The position numbers and the translations under genes are program-made. This document shows positions 7,772 through 16,800 of a stretch of 64,000 nt of DNA, in pieces. The notes beneath the pieces were generated by a model, which saw nothing but the letters and a program-made list of their open reading frames with translations, did not search any database and was not told the DNA's origin. Source of the DNA: Bacteroidota bacterium. Lineage in GTDB: Bacteria > Bacteroidota > Bacteroidia > Flavobacteriales > Schleiferiaceae. Position 1 is the stretch's first letter; each line of letters opens with the position of its first letter. The stretch covers positions 43,001 through 107,000 of the forward strand of contig VGFU01000003.1 of the NCBI GenBank assembly GCA_016868755.1, written 5' to 3'.

Positions 7772-8485
7772 TTAGTCCTTTTGAGCTAAGGTGTAGATTA
7801 CCAAACCGAAGCCAATCTTGTTGATGGCATCGCCGATGTTGTACACCAAGTCCATTGACAGGCCTTCGAGCACTTTCACGCCGAAGAGTCCGCCCTCGGT
7901 GCCGGCAATGTACCCAATTGGGTAGATAGCCCAGCCTACGAGTACGAACCAGCCCAGTGCCTTAACGGCAGTCTGAACTTTGCCACCTGCATTGGCGGCC
8001 AAGGTTGCAACCTCGCCTTTCCAAACAAGCCATACAATGTAGAAGTATGCAAGACCTGACATAGCACCCCATACCCAAGATTGGGTTTGGTCCGCGTAGA
8101 AGGCCTCACCGATGTAGCCGAGCAGCAGCATCGCAACTGAGGCCCAAATCAGGCGCCAAAGTAAGCCGCTGGTGCCGCCTGCTTTTTTGGTGATTAAGTA
8201 AAACTCCACACACATCAAGGGAACCGTGAGGGTCCAGTCAATGTAGCGAAGGGCGATCGGGTTGGTTCCGGTCGCTTGGTAAAAGTCGCGCATGTAGTAG
8301 TAGTGCACGGCTGCGATACCGGTAATCAAACCAGATACCAACAGCGAGAGCTTCCACTCGTCAGCGACACGGCTGCGCTCCATAAAAAAGAATACAGAGG
8401 CAGCGAACATGGCCATGTAGCCCGTGAAAAACGTAAAGCTTACGGGATCGGCCGGATCAATGGTGAGTACTTCGAGAAATTGCAT
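7772..8485 (-). CDS. Proteorhodopsin-type light-driven proton pump with possible carotenoid fenestration
   Basis: A 237-residue seven-helix rhodopsin. Helix C reads RYIDWTLTVPLMCVEFYL: D83 is the Schiff-base counter-ion (D97 of proteorhodopsin), E94 the proton donor (E108), and M91 the spectral-tuning position (105), where Met or Leu gives green absorption. H61 matches H75, and the retinal lysine is K223 in DAINKIGFG. In helix E, aligning WVWGAMSGLAYFYIV on bacteriorhodopsin places G140 at the Trp138 site, the position that is Gly in xanthorhodopsin and opens a window for a carotenoid antenna. No cleavable signal peptide is obvious. It converges with blh, and a 284-bp AT-rich region separates it from trpS. 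Confidence 0.97.
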   Translation of the reverse strand: MQFLEVLTIDPADPVSFTFFTGYMAMFAASVFFFMERSRVADEWKLSLLVSGLITGIAAVHYYYMRDFYQATGTNPIALRYIDWTLTVPLMCVEFYLITKKAGGTSGLLWRLIWASVAMLLLGYIGEAFYADQTQSWVWGAMSGLAYFYIVWLVWKGEVATLAANAGGKVQTAVKALGWFVLVGWAIYPIGYIAGTEGGLFGVKVLEGLSMDLVYNIGDAINKIGFGLVIYTLAQKD

Positions 8486-8697
8486 AAATCAGGTTTTAGG
8501 TGGATTTTGTGTCTTAAACAACATTTAATGAATTGTATAGTTTAGGAAAAGTAGAAAAAAATTCAACACTATCCGCATTAGTCACGCCACCCTACCGAAA
8601 TTTAATTAGTACAATGAATTGAAAGTGAAGATAAAATAGGCATAAACCTAGGGTTTTGCTATTGATTTTATTAAGGGTCTTAGTTGGACTGATAAAT

Positions 8698-8714
8698 AAT
8701 GTTTATAAAACATT
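8698..8714. promoter_or_regulatory. Palindrome AATGTTT-ATA-AAACATT (candidate operator)
   Basis: Perfect 7-bp arms around ATA in the rhodopsin/trpS divergent region. It could be a dimeric regulator site; no regulator is identified. Confidence 0.35.
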
Positions 8715-8757
8715 TTAAGGCTTTGGTGTTACCGCCAAGCGCTACGGATGTCGGGGT

Positions 8758-8765
8758 TAACTTCG
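8758..8765 (+). promoter_or_regulatory. -7-like element for trpS (TAACTTCG)
   Basis: TAACTTCG, one mismatch from TAnnTTTG, ends four bases before the trpS ATG, the same spacing as at several other genes here. Confidence 0.45.
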
Positions 8766-8769
8766 CAGT

Positions 8770-9741
8770 ATGGCACGCATCCTCACAGGAATTCAAAGCA
8801 GCGGACGCCAGCACCTTGGGAATGTGCTGGGCGCGATTCTTCCGGCCATTGAATTGGCCAAGGACCCACGGAACGAGTCCTATTTATTTATCGCAGATCT
8901 GCACTCGCTGACTACGGTTAAAGATCCTGAGGCGCGTAAGGCCAATTTGCTTTCGACCGCAGCGGCTTGGCTGGCGTGCGGATTGGATCCGCAGCGCACG
9001 GTGTTTTATGCCCAAAGTGACCTGCCCGAATGTACCGAGCTCACATGGTACCTCAACTGCTTCACGCCCTACCCGATGCTGGCGAACGCGCATAGCTTTA
9101 AAGACAAGTCAGACCGTCTCAGCGACGTCAATGCCGGACTCTTTGATTATCCGGTCCTGATGGCCTCTGACATCTTACTGTACGACGCGCACGTTGTCCC
9201 GGTCGGTAAAGACCAGCGCCAGCACCTTGAGATTGCGCGCGACATCGCGGAGACGTTCCACTGGACCACGGGTCGGGAGGTATTTGTGCTTCCCGAGGCG
9301 CGCATTCAGGAGTCAGTAATGACGATTCCCGGCACGGACGGCCAAAAAATGTCCAAGTCCTACGGTAACGTAATCGACATCTTTTTGTCTGAAAAGGAGC
9401 TGAAAAAGCAAATCATGGGCATTGTCACCGACTCCACGCCGCTCGATGACCCCAAGGACCCCTCGAAGTGCAACGTCGTGACGCTCTACCGCCTCATTGC
9501 TAACCCTTCGCGCGTTGCTGAGATGGAAGCGGCCTACCGCGCCGGTGGATACGGTTACGGACATGCCAAGACGGCTCTATTTGAGGCCATTCTGGAGCGT
9601 TTTGCCGGACCCCGCGCCGAGTTTGACCGCCTTATGGCCGATCCCGAGGCCGTGCATGCAGTCCTGCGGGCCGGGGCCGACACAGCCCGTCCGGTTGCCC
9701 AGGCCACCCTGAAGCGCGTGCGCGAGGCGTTGGGCTTTTAA
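8770..9741 (+). CDS. trpS: Tryptophanyl-tRNA synthetase
   Basis: A 323-residue class I synthetase charging tRNA-Trp. The N-terminal MARILTGIQSSGRQHLGN holds the HIGH-like signature (residues 13-17) and KMSKS is intact at residues 193-197 (DGQKMSKSYGN). The QHLEIARDIA segment and length are normal for TrpS. The ATG at 8770 follows TAACTTCG by four bases, suggesting a leaderless message. It is transcribed away from the rhodopsin gene and followed by a 262-bp AT-rich gap. Confidence 0.97.
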   Translation: MARILTGIQSSGRQHLGNVLGAILPAIELAKDPRNESYLFIADLHSLTTVKDPEARKANLLSTAAAWLACGLDPQRTVFYAQSDLPECTELTWYLNCFTPYPMLANAHSFKDKSDRLSDVNAGLFDYPVLMASDILLYDAHVVPVGKDQRQHLEIARDIAETFHWTTGREVFVLPEARIQESVMTIPGTDGQKMSKSYGNVIDIFLSEKELKKQIMGIVTDSTPLDDPKDPSKCNVVTLYRLIANPSRVAEMEAAYRAGGYGYGHAKTALFEAILERFAGPRAEFDRLMADPEAVHAVLRAGADTARPVAQATLKRVREALGF

Positions 9742-10003
9742 GAACAGAACTGATACTATTCCGGGCCCTAAAGTCGCCCAACATGGTTTTTTATGGACCT
9801 GGGCTTGACCAGCCTTAGTCCGTTATTTAGTTGATATATAATGATTTATGAATTCGTAACACGGCGCGATCTCGTATAAATATTGATTACCAGTCAAAAA
9901 AAATACAAATTGAGTCAATTTATAGATGTTTCGAGTGATTAAATGTTTAATTTACAGTACAAAGTTATAATTTCAAGAAACCTAAACATTAACTACTCAA
10001 AAC
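9742..10003. other. AT-rich gap upstream of the 687-residue membrane protein
   Basis: 262 bp with low GC after about base 9820, no plausible gene and no recognised RNA. It presumably carries the promoter of the gene at 10004; I see no convincing TAnnTTTG or terminator. Confidence 0.5.
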
Positions 10004-12067
10004 ATGCAAGAACTGATTGTCATATTTATAGGGCTTGTCCCCGCTTTATACCTCGTTGGTCGGTTGTATTCGGACCTTCGAGGAAAAGCGTGTAATGCTA
10101 CACTAAATCTGGATGAGGTCCGAGATAATATTCGGAAGTCGAATGGATTTTGGGAGTGGTTTGTACCCATTGCCGTAGCGTTTGCATTTGCATACAACAT
10201 TGTAGCAACTGCTGCATGGATGGTTGCAGAATTGGTTCAACTTGGACTATCTGCAGCGAAGTGGGGTTTCAAAAATATCTTCGTGACGGGCCCGTGGTTC
10301 ATCCTAAAGATGGTATGGCACTACCTGGTCGTTTGGCCTTGGAAGTTGCTTCGAATGGCGTTTGGAGAAATCATGCCTTCGCTCACGCGTTCGCAATTCA
10401 TTATCGCATTTACCGGCATTTCCCTATGCTTGGCGATTTATTTTATCGGAGTTTACGACGCTGAGAGTTCAGACTGGTTAACGTATGCCATGTCGGTTCT
10501 GTCGGTGTTCCCATTGGGTTGGGCCGTTGGCAAAATTGGATTGGCTGCGAATGGTAAAAGCTACACAAGTAGTGAGCGCAATACTTACTTCAAGCATCTG
10601 GGATTCTTGATCGCCCTATTTGCGGTTGTAACGCTTGCCGAGGCATTTGTTATTAATCTCGGAACCCACACCTCAATGAGCTCGGCGCTTTCGCATTTGT
10701 TCTTATTCGGAACATTTTGGGGTTCCGCGCTGCTGCTGTTCAATGGGTTAATCCTTCTGTTTAGCATTAGTGCACTTCCGTTCATCAGTGCGGACTTTTC
10801 AGGATCGTACAAGGATCTGTTGTTCGCCGTCTGGGCAACGATTCGAACAAAAGGCCTTCGATTTGCCGTTGCGGTTCCTGCTATGTTGCTACCGATGACG
10901 ATTCTCGGAATTGTTCCTAAACTACTCACGGAGGGCATTAACCATATTTCGAACACCATTACCGAAGAGGTTTACGCGAACCGGTTGGTTTCGTTGAAAT
11001 TTGATGAGCCCGGCACGATGAATGTGTATGACTTGTCGATTCCTGAGGATTCAGTAGCGATGTACTTTGACGAGTGGGTGGGGTTCTACACCGCTACGGT
11101 AAACAATCGGGCCATTGAGCTTGACCGCGATGGAGTTACGGGAATCTTGTCTAGCAATTCTGACGAGAAGGCAGCAACTCCGTACTACCTTGTATTTGGA
11201 ATGCTGGACTCGTTGAATCGCACGCAATACAATGCTATTGCGTTGGATGAATTCAAAGTAGGCACTAGCGATTTGTCGGAGGCCTCTGAACAGCTGGTAG
11301 AAGAAACACAGAGCCGTGTTAATACTGCAGAAAAGGGATTAACCTATGCTTCGGCCATTCTGAAAGATGCCGAAGCAGATCGCAATAAAATTTGCAATCT
11401 GACTGAAGAAGCAGCCAAAGAAAAAGAAGATCCGAAGGCTGAAAAAGACGCTAAAAAAGAGGACACTCCCAAGGCTGCTGAAGGTACGGCATGCGACCGA
11501 GCCAATGAGCGCGTCAATGCGGCACAAGACAATTTGAACAACGCCAAAACCGTGAAGGCACGTGCAGACTTTATTGCTGCCCAAGTAGAGGGACTTAATG
11601 CACACATAGAGAGCCTGTCGAGTTCAACGGGATGGTCTACAAAATTAGCTTGGGTCCTAGGAGCCATCTTCTTAGCACTGCTGGCCGCCCTACAATTTGG
11701 ATTGCCATTCGTGCTCTTTGCGCGCGTAAATGCACGCATCTATGCTGAAGACGATGACCAATCCATTGTTGTACTGGACTCAATTCGCGCCATGCAGCGT
11801 GAAGACAAGAACCAACCTTTGTTGGGCTTGGGCGTCACCCTGCTTATTTACCTCATGTATACAGGTACACCGTTGATGAATTTTGAGTTTCCTGACTTGC
11901 CATCTCCGGTGAGGTCGAGTATTGATTACGGCGTTGACGTTTATGAAGACGTTCTTGGCTCTTACCTTAATGAAGGCACCACTTCAGAAGATGAAGTGGT
12001 CGTTGAAGAGGTTAGTGATGAAGACGAATACGGTGAATATCTTGATACTGAAGAAGCCTGGGAATAG
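10004..12067 (+). CDS. Large multi-pass membrane protein with coiled coil and acidic tail, unknown function
   Basis: A 687-residue protein I do not recognise. Hydrophobic segments lie near residues 3-22, 52-78, 93-112, 131-150, 160-180, 199-218, 230-260 and 287-306. A soluble domain (about 310-420) follows, then a Glu/Lys/Ala-rich coiled coil (about 422-540) with a charged low-complexity stretch bracketed by C464 and C497. Further membrane segments lie near 546-575 and 606-622, with a strongly acidic tail (643-687). Its base composition is more AT-rich than its neighbours and it stands alone between an AT-rich gap and a strong terminator, which may point to horizontal origin or relaxed codon use. 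Function not assigned. Confidence 0.85.
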   Translation: MQELIVIFIGLVPALYLVGRLYSDLRGKACNATLNLDEVRDNIRKSNGFWEWFVPIAVAFAFAYNIVATAAWMVAELVQLGLSAAKWGFKNIFVTGPWFILKMVWHYLVVWPWKLLRMAFGEIMPSLTRSQFIIAFTGISLCLAIYFIGVYDAESSDWLTYAMSVLSVFPLGWAVGKIGLAANGKSYTSSERNTYFKHLGFLIALFAVVTLAEAFVINLGTHTSMSSALSHLFLFGTFWGSALLLFNGLILLFSISALPFISADFSGSYKDLLFAVWATIRTKGLRFAVAVPAMLLPMTILGIVPKLLTEGINHISNTITEEVYANRLVSLKFDEPGTMNVYDLSIPEDSVAMYFDEWVGFYTATVNNRAIELDRDGVTGILSSNSDEKAATPYYLVFGMLDSLNRTQYNAIALDEFKVGTSDLSEASEQLVEETQSRVNTAEKGLTYASAILKDAEADRNKICNLTEEAAKEKEDPKAEKDAKKEDTPKAAEGTACDRANERVNAAQDNLNNAKTVKARADFIAAQVEGLNAHIESLSSSTGWSTKLAWVLGAIFLALLAALQFGLPFVLFARVNARIYAEDDDQSIVVLDSIRAMQREDKNQPLLGLGVTLLIYLMYTGTPLMNFEFPDLPSPVRSSIDYGVDVYEDVLGSYLNEGTTSEDEVVVEEVSDEDEYGEYLDTEEAWE

Positions 12068-12107
12068 GTATCGTTGCTAAACTGGGAAAGCGGTTTTTAA
12101 TTGAAGT

Positions 12108-12136
12108 GCCCTGCAGAATTTCTGCAGGGCATTTTT
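12108..12136 (+). terminator. Rho-independent terminator
   Basis: Stem GCCCTGCAGA / TCTGCAGGGC (10 bp, 3-base loop) followed by ATTTTTAATT. It ends the membrane-protein gene and could also serve converging dxs. Confidence 0.85.
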
Positions 12137-12187
12137 AATTCGCTTCGGCTTGGCGCGTAAAACGTTGGGTGCGACCCAAGCGATGAT

Positions 12188-13789
12188 TTAGCGCTGAGCA
12201 TCCTTAATCTGCTGCTCGCGCGGAGCGTGGTCCACGAAGCGGTCGGCATAGCCATGGCGATGCAAGGCGATATGGCCGTAGCCATTCTCGAGAAGCCATG
12301 TGCCTAGGGCTTGGCCCACGCCGTTTATGGCTTGGGCGTCTTCCCAGACGTGCCAGGTGTGGTGGTTGCGGGCGAAGTAGTGAAGCGAGTTGGGGTCAAT
12401 CGGCTTGGCACGGCGCAGATCGATTACGCTGTGGCCGGGCGCGGCCGCTTCGAGGGCTTTACTGAGGGCGGAACCTAGCGCAAAGTGGGCCACGCCGGTG
12501 CCGGACTGCATCCAATCCATTCCGCCGCGGCGCTGCATGGGGTTCGGGTAGTGCGGAAACTTGCCCTTCGGGTAGCGGATGATGGAAGGTCCGCCGTAGG
12601 CAAGGGCCTCCTCGAGGGCCTCGCGAAGGGCGACTCCGTCGCGCGGAGCCCAAATGGCCGTGTGCGGCACCGCCCGGAACATCGCCAGGTCAAATACGCC
12701 GTGGTGGGTGGCGCCGTCTTCGCCGACCATTCCGGCGCGGTCGAGGCACAAAATCACAGGTAGTTGCTGTAGGGCCACGTCGTGGATCCACTGGTCGAGG
12801 GCGCGCTGCGAGAAGGTGGAGTAGAGGTTGACTACGGGGCGGAGGCCGGCGGCGGCCATGGCCGCCGCGGCCGTCAGGCAGTGGGGCTCGGCGATTCCTA
12901 CGTCGTGCACGCGGTCGGGGAACTGGGCGCGCACCAAGTCAAGGCTGCATCCCGGAGCCATTGCCGCCGTGAGCGCATGGATGCGGGGGTTTGTGGCGGC
13001 GAGCGAAGCGAGGGCCGCCGCAAAATGCGACTGGAAGTGTTCAGGTCCAGGGGCAGATTCGTCGAGTCCCAACTCGGTGATATTTGGGCGGCGGGTGCGC
13101 ACGTGCAGCACGCGCGGGCCGCGGAGCGCCAGCGCGCGCTCCAGGGCGCCCACCACGGCGGGCAGGTCGTTCCCGTCCACCTCGCCACCGGCCCAGGCCC
13201 AGCCGAGGGATTCAACTAGGCCGCGGTAGGCATCGGGCCCGCCGCGGTGCAGGGCGCCGACGTTTTCTTCGATGGCCATTCCGTTGTCGTTGATGACCAG
13301 CAAAACGTCGGCGCCCCACCCGCCTCCGTCGTTGAGGGCTTCAAACACCATTCCGCCGGTCATAGCCCCGTCGCCGACCACCGCTACGCGGTGGCGTTGG
13401 GTTCCAAGGGCGAGGTCCGCGCGGGCAAAACCCACGGCCGCCGACAGGGCCGTGCTGGAGTGGCCCACGCCCCACGCGTCGAAGGGCGATTCGCTGCGGC
13501 GGGGGAAGCCGCTGGGTCCGCCTGGGGTACGGTTCGCTGCAAAAACGGCCGCTCGGTCCGTCAGCACTTTGTGGATGTAGGCTTGGTGACCCACATCCCA
13601 CAGGAGCAGGTCGTTCGGCGTATCGAGCACCCCGTGCAGCGCCACCGTCAGTTCGGCCGCGCCAACGCTCGAAGCAATGTGGCCGGCTTTGTCGCGGGTG
13701 CTCGCAAGCACGTGCCGCGAGGCGGCTTCGGCCACCTCAGCCCATCGGGCCACAGGCCACTGGCGCCATTCGTTCATCAAGGGGATCAC
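12188..13789 (-). CDS. dxs: 1-deoxy-D-xylulose-5-phosphate synthase, short form
   Basis: Thiamine-diphosphate enzyme condensing pyruvate and glyceraldehyde-3-phosphate, the first step of the MEP isoprenoid pathway that feeds carotenoid and retinal synthesis. Recognisable blocks: AGHIASSVGAAELTVALH, WDVGHQAYIHK, SGFPRRSESPFDAWGVGHSS, the ThDP motif GDGAMTGG...NDN, GIAEPHCL (canonical GIAEQHA; the Glu is kept), and YSTFSQRALDQWIHDVAL. At 533 residues it is about 90 shorter than E. coli Dxs: the N-terminal extension and the linker between the first two domains are reduced. GTG 13789 lies four bases after a perfect TACTTTTG; ATG 13777 is the alternative start. Confidence 0.92.
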   Translation of the reverse strand: MIPLMNEWRQWPVARWAEVAEAASRHVLASTRDKAGHIASSVGAAELTVALHGVLDTPNDLLLWDVGHQAYIHKVLTDRAAVFAANRTPGGPSGFPRRSESPFDAWGVGHSSTALSAAVGFARADLALGTQRHRVAVVGDGAMTGGMVFEALNDGGGWGADVLLVINDNGMAIEENVGALHRGGPDAYRGLVESLGWAWAGGEVDGNDLPAVVGALERALALRGPRVLHVRTRRPNITELGLDESAPGPEHFQSHFAAALASLAATNPRIHALTAAMAPGCSLDLVRAQFPDRVHDVGIAEPHCLTAAAAMAAAGLRPVVNLYSTFSQRALDQWIHDVALQQLPVILCLDRAGMVGEDGATHHGVFDLAMFRAVPHTAIWAPRDGVALREALEEALAYGGPSIIRYPKGKFPHYPNPMQRRGGMDWMQSGTGVAHFALGSALSKALEAAAPGHSVIDLRRAKPIDPNSLHYFARNHHTWHVWEDAQAINGVGQALGTWLLENGYGHIALHRHGYADRFVDHAPREQQIKDAQR

Positions 13790-13793
13790 CCTA

Positions 13794-13801
13794 CAAAAGT
13801 A
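13794..13801 (-). promoter_or_regulatory. -7 promoter element for dxs (TACTTTTG)
   Basis: Perfect TAnnTTTG on the minus strand, four bases before the GTG start of dxs and two bases after the hairpin at 13804-13825. Confidence 0.65.
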
Positions 13802-13803
13802 CG

Positions 13804-13825
13804 GAAGCGGCCCGAGGGCCGCTTC
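13804..13825 (-). terminator. Hairpin ending the RND operon, abutting the dxs promoter
   Basis: Perfect 10-bp stem GAAGCGGCCC / GGGCCGCTTC with a 2-base loop. On the minus strand it is followed by CGTACTTTTG, so the weak T run is also the -7 element of dxs. Confidence 0.65.
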
Positions 13826-13842
13826 TGCGCGTATTCATTTAG

Positions 13843-13876
13843 CCAACCAGCAACCAGTAACTAGTTACTAGCAACT
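13843..13876. repeat. Third copy of the GGTTGCTGGTT repeat, with a palindrome
   Basis: The reverse complement contains TAGTTACTGGTTGCTGGTTG, identical to the units at 2619-2660, extended by the palindrome AGTAACTAGTTACT. It lies just after the RND permease stop. Confidence 0.7.
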
Positions 13877-13878
13877 TG

Positions 13879-16800
13879 CTAATTCACCAACTTCGTGTAG
13901 TAGCGCCGCGATTTGCTCCGCTCGGTGAGGAAGAGCAGCACGGGCATGATCACCAGCGTGAGGAAGGTCGCGAAGGTGAGACCGAAAATGACGGTCCACG
14001 AAATGGGCCCCCAGAAGGCTACGGTGTCGCCACCGAAGTAAATGTGGGGGTTGTTTTCTGAGATGAGCGTAAAGAAGTCGAGGTTCATGCCCGTGGCCAG
14101 CGGAATGAGTCCGAGTACCGTCGTTATCGCCGTCAGGAGAACGGGGCGCATGCGGGTTTTGCCAGCCTCAGAAAGGATGGGCGCAAGTTCCGCTTCGGGT
14201 AAGGGCACTTCGGCCTCAAGGCCCAGTTCCGCCTTGCGGCGGTCAATGAGCTGGCTTCCGTAGTCCGCCAGTACAATGGCATTATTCACAACCACTCCGG
14301 CGAGCGAAATGATTCCGATCATGGTCATGATGATCACGAAGTCCATTCGGAAGATCAGGAGTCCGAGGAACACCCCGATAAACGACAGGATTACGGTGGT
14401 CATGATGAGGAACGGAATGCGGGCCGAGTTGAACTGGCCCACAATGATCAAGAAGATCAGGAAGACGGCGATCATCAAGGCTTTGGAGAGGAAGCCTAGC
14501 TCTTTGGCTTGCTCCTCTTGCTGGCCGGTGAACGACATCGTTACGCCTTTGGGAAGCTCGTAGTTTTTAAGTACTTGCATCATTTCGAGCACGATAGCGT
14601 TAGCATTGGCGCCCTCTTCGATTCCGGAATAGACCGTGATTACCCGGTTGAGGTCGTTGCGCTTCACGGCAGTAAAGGTTGAGGTCTTTGTCGGAGCTGC
14701 AATGGTGCTGATGGGGACCTGCTTGATGCGTCCCGAGCTCTGGTCGCGGAACGTGATCTTTTGGTTCATCAAACTCTCAATGTTGTAGCGGAACTCATCG
14801 GCAAAGCGAAGGTTGATGGGGTAGTCATCTTCGTCGTCTTTGTAGCGGCTGATTTCTTTGCCAAAGAGGGCGGTGCGCAGAGCGTCGCCGATCTGTCCAG
14901 TACTTACGCCCAGGCTGCGTGCCTTGGAGCGGTCTACGGTAATCGGAAGCTCGGGTTTGTCGCCCGCAACGTCCAACTTGAGTTCGTCGTAGCCCTTGAC
15001 GCGAGAATTGACCAAGGTTCGACGAACATTTTCGGCTGCGGCGAGCAATTCGTCGTAGTCGTTGCCCGAAAGTTCAATGTTGATTGGAGCGCCTTGCGGG
15101 GGTCCATTTTGATCTTTTTCGACGGCAATCAGTACGCCCGGGATGGATGAAATGTTCTCGCGAAGCACGTTGAGGACTACGGAGCTTGTGACGCGTTCGC
15201 CCTCTTCGTTGAGGCGGTACTTCATTTCTCGGAAGGCGACAACCACCTTGGCTTTGTGCGGAGTGGCTACGTTAGAAGGCCCTTCGCGCGGATCGCTCGT
15301 GCCCTTGCCCACTTGAGCGATGACTGATTCGACCATGAAGTTGTAGGGTTCACCATCTTTGGTGTACTCATAGGCCTTGAGGAGTTCGGTGATTTGTGCT
15401 TCGATTTCGAGCGTAATGCGGTTGGTCTCCTCGATGTCGGTTCCGACCGGCATTTCAATGTAAATGTTGGCCAAGTTGGGCTGGTTATCTGGGAAGAAGA
15501 CCACTTTGGGCGGAATAATGCCCATGAGCACAATGCTGAAGACAAACAAGCCGACGGTAGACCAAAAGGTCTTAGAGGCGTTGTTTTTGGACAGCACCCA
15601 AGCTATTTGTCGCTCGTACCAGGCCTCGAGCTTCGGAAGTCCGCTGGCCATGAACCGGTTCGTCATCGGCTCAATGGCCCAGATGTACAGCAGCGTCAAA
15701 AATCCAGGCCAGAAGAGCAGGTTTCCGATGACGGTAAGCCCCACGGCGACGTTGAGAATGAGTCCCACTACGGTCAGTGCCGAACCGATTTTGGTCCATT
15801 TGGGGCGGTTGACCACGTCCGCTTCGATTTTCATGTATCGGGCGGCCAGTGCGGGGTTAATGACGAGGGCCACAAAAAGCGAGGAGCCCAAAACCACAAT
15901 CAGCGTCAACGGAAGAAACTTCATGAATTCACCGATAAGTCCGGGCCAAAGGGCAAGCGGAATAAAGGCGGCCAAGGTGGTAGCCGTTGAGGAAATGATG
16001 GGCATGGCAACCTCTCCTGAGCCAAGTTTTGACGCTTCTGACGCGCTGTAGCCCAAGGTGCGGAATCGGTAGATGTTCTCGACAATAACGATTCCGTTGT
16101 CCACGAGCATTCCGAGGGCAAGTACGAGCCCAAAGAGCACCATGAAGTTGAGCGTTACGCCCATGCTGTTGAGAATTAAGAAGCTCAATAGCATCGACAG
16201 CGGAATCGCAATGCCCACAAACAGCGCGTTGCGCAAGCCCAAGAAGAAGGTCAATACGATTACGACCAAGATCACGCCAAAAATGATGGAGTTCTCGAGT
16301 TCGCCCACTTGGTTTTTGGTGCGGTTCGACTGGTCGTTGGTAATCGAGAGCAGGAGGTTCTTCGGAAAGTAATTCGCCTGGGCTTCGGCCACCACTTGGT
16401 TAATCGCCGCCGACACCTCGATTAGGTTTTCGCCCGAGCGCTTTTTTACGTCGAGGGAGACCACGGGGCTCTTGAACTGGCGGGCGTAGCTTTCGCGCTC
16501 GACACTCGTAAATTCGACGTTGGCGATGTCGCGCAGGTACACAATGGCGCCTTTTTCTTGCTTGACGATGATGTTCTCGATGTCTTGGATTGATTCAAAC
16601 TCACCAAGTACGCGAATGTTGCGGCGGTAGCCGTCGACGAGCAAGTCGCCACCCGATACCGACATGTTTTCGTACTTGATGGCGTCGGCGATTCCGTTAA
16701 AGCTGATGTCGAGGTCCTCCATTTTTTGAAGGTCCACGGCAATGCGGACTTCTTTATCGTCGATTCCGCGCAAGTCTACCGAAGCAATACTAGGAATGTC

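Larger units (their letters stand above)
8486..8769. promoter_or_regulatory. AT-rich divergent regulatory region between proteorhodopsin and trpS
   Basis: This 284-bp stretch is far more AT-rich than its flanks and has no credible gene. It must hold the rhodopsin promoter (minus) and the trpS promoter (plus). A 17-bp palindrome AATGTTT-ATA-AAACATT lies at 8698-8714. I could not find a clean TAnnTTTG for the rhodopsin gene. Confidence 0.6.
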
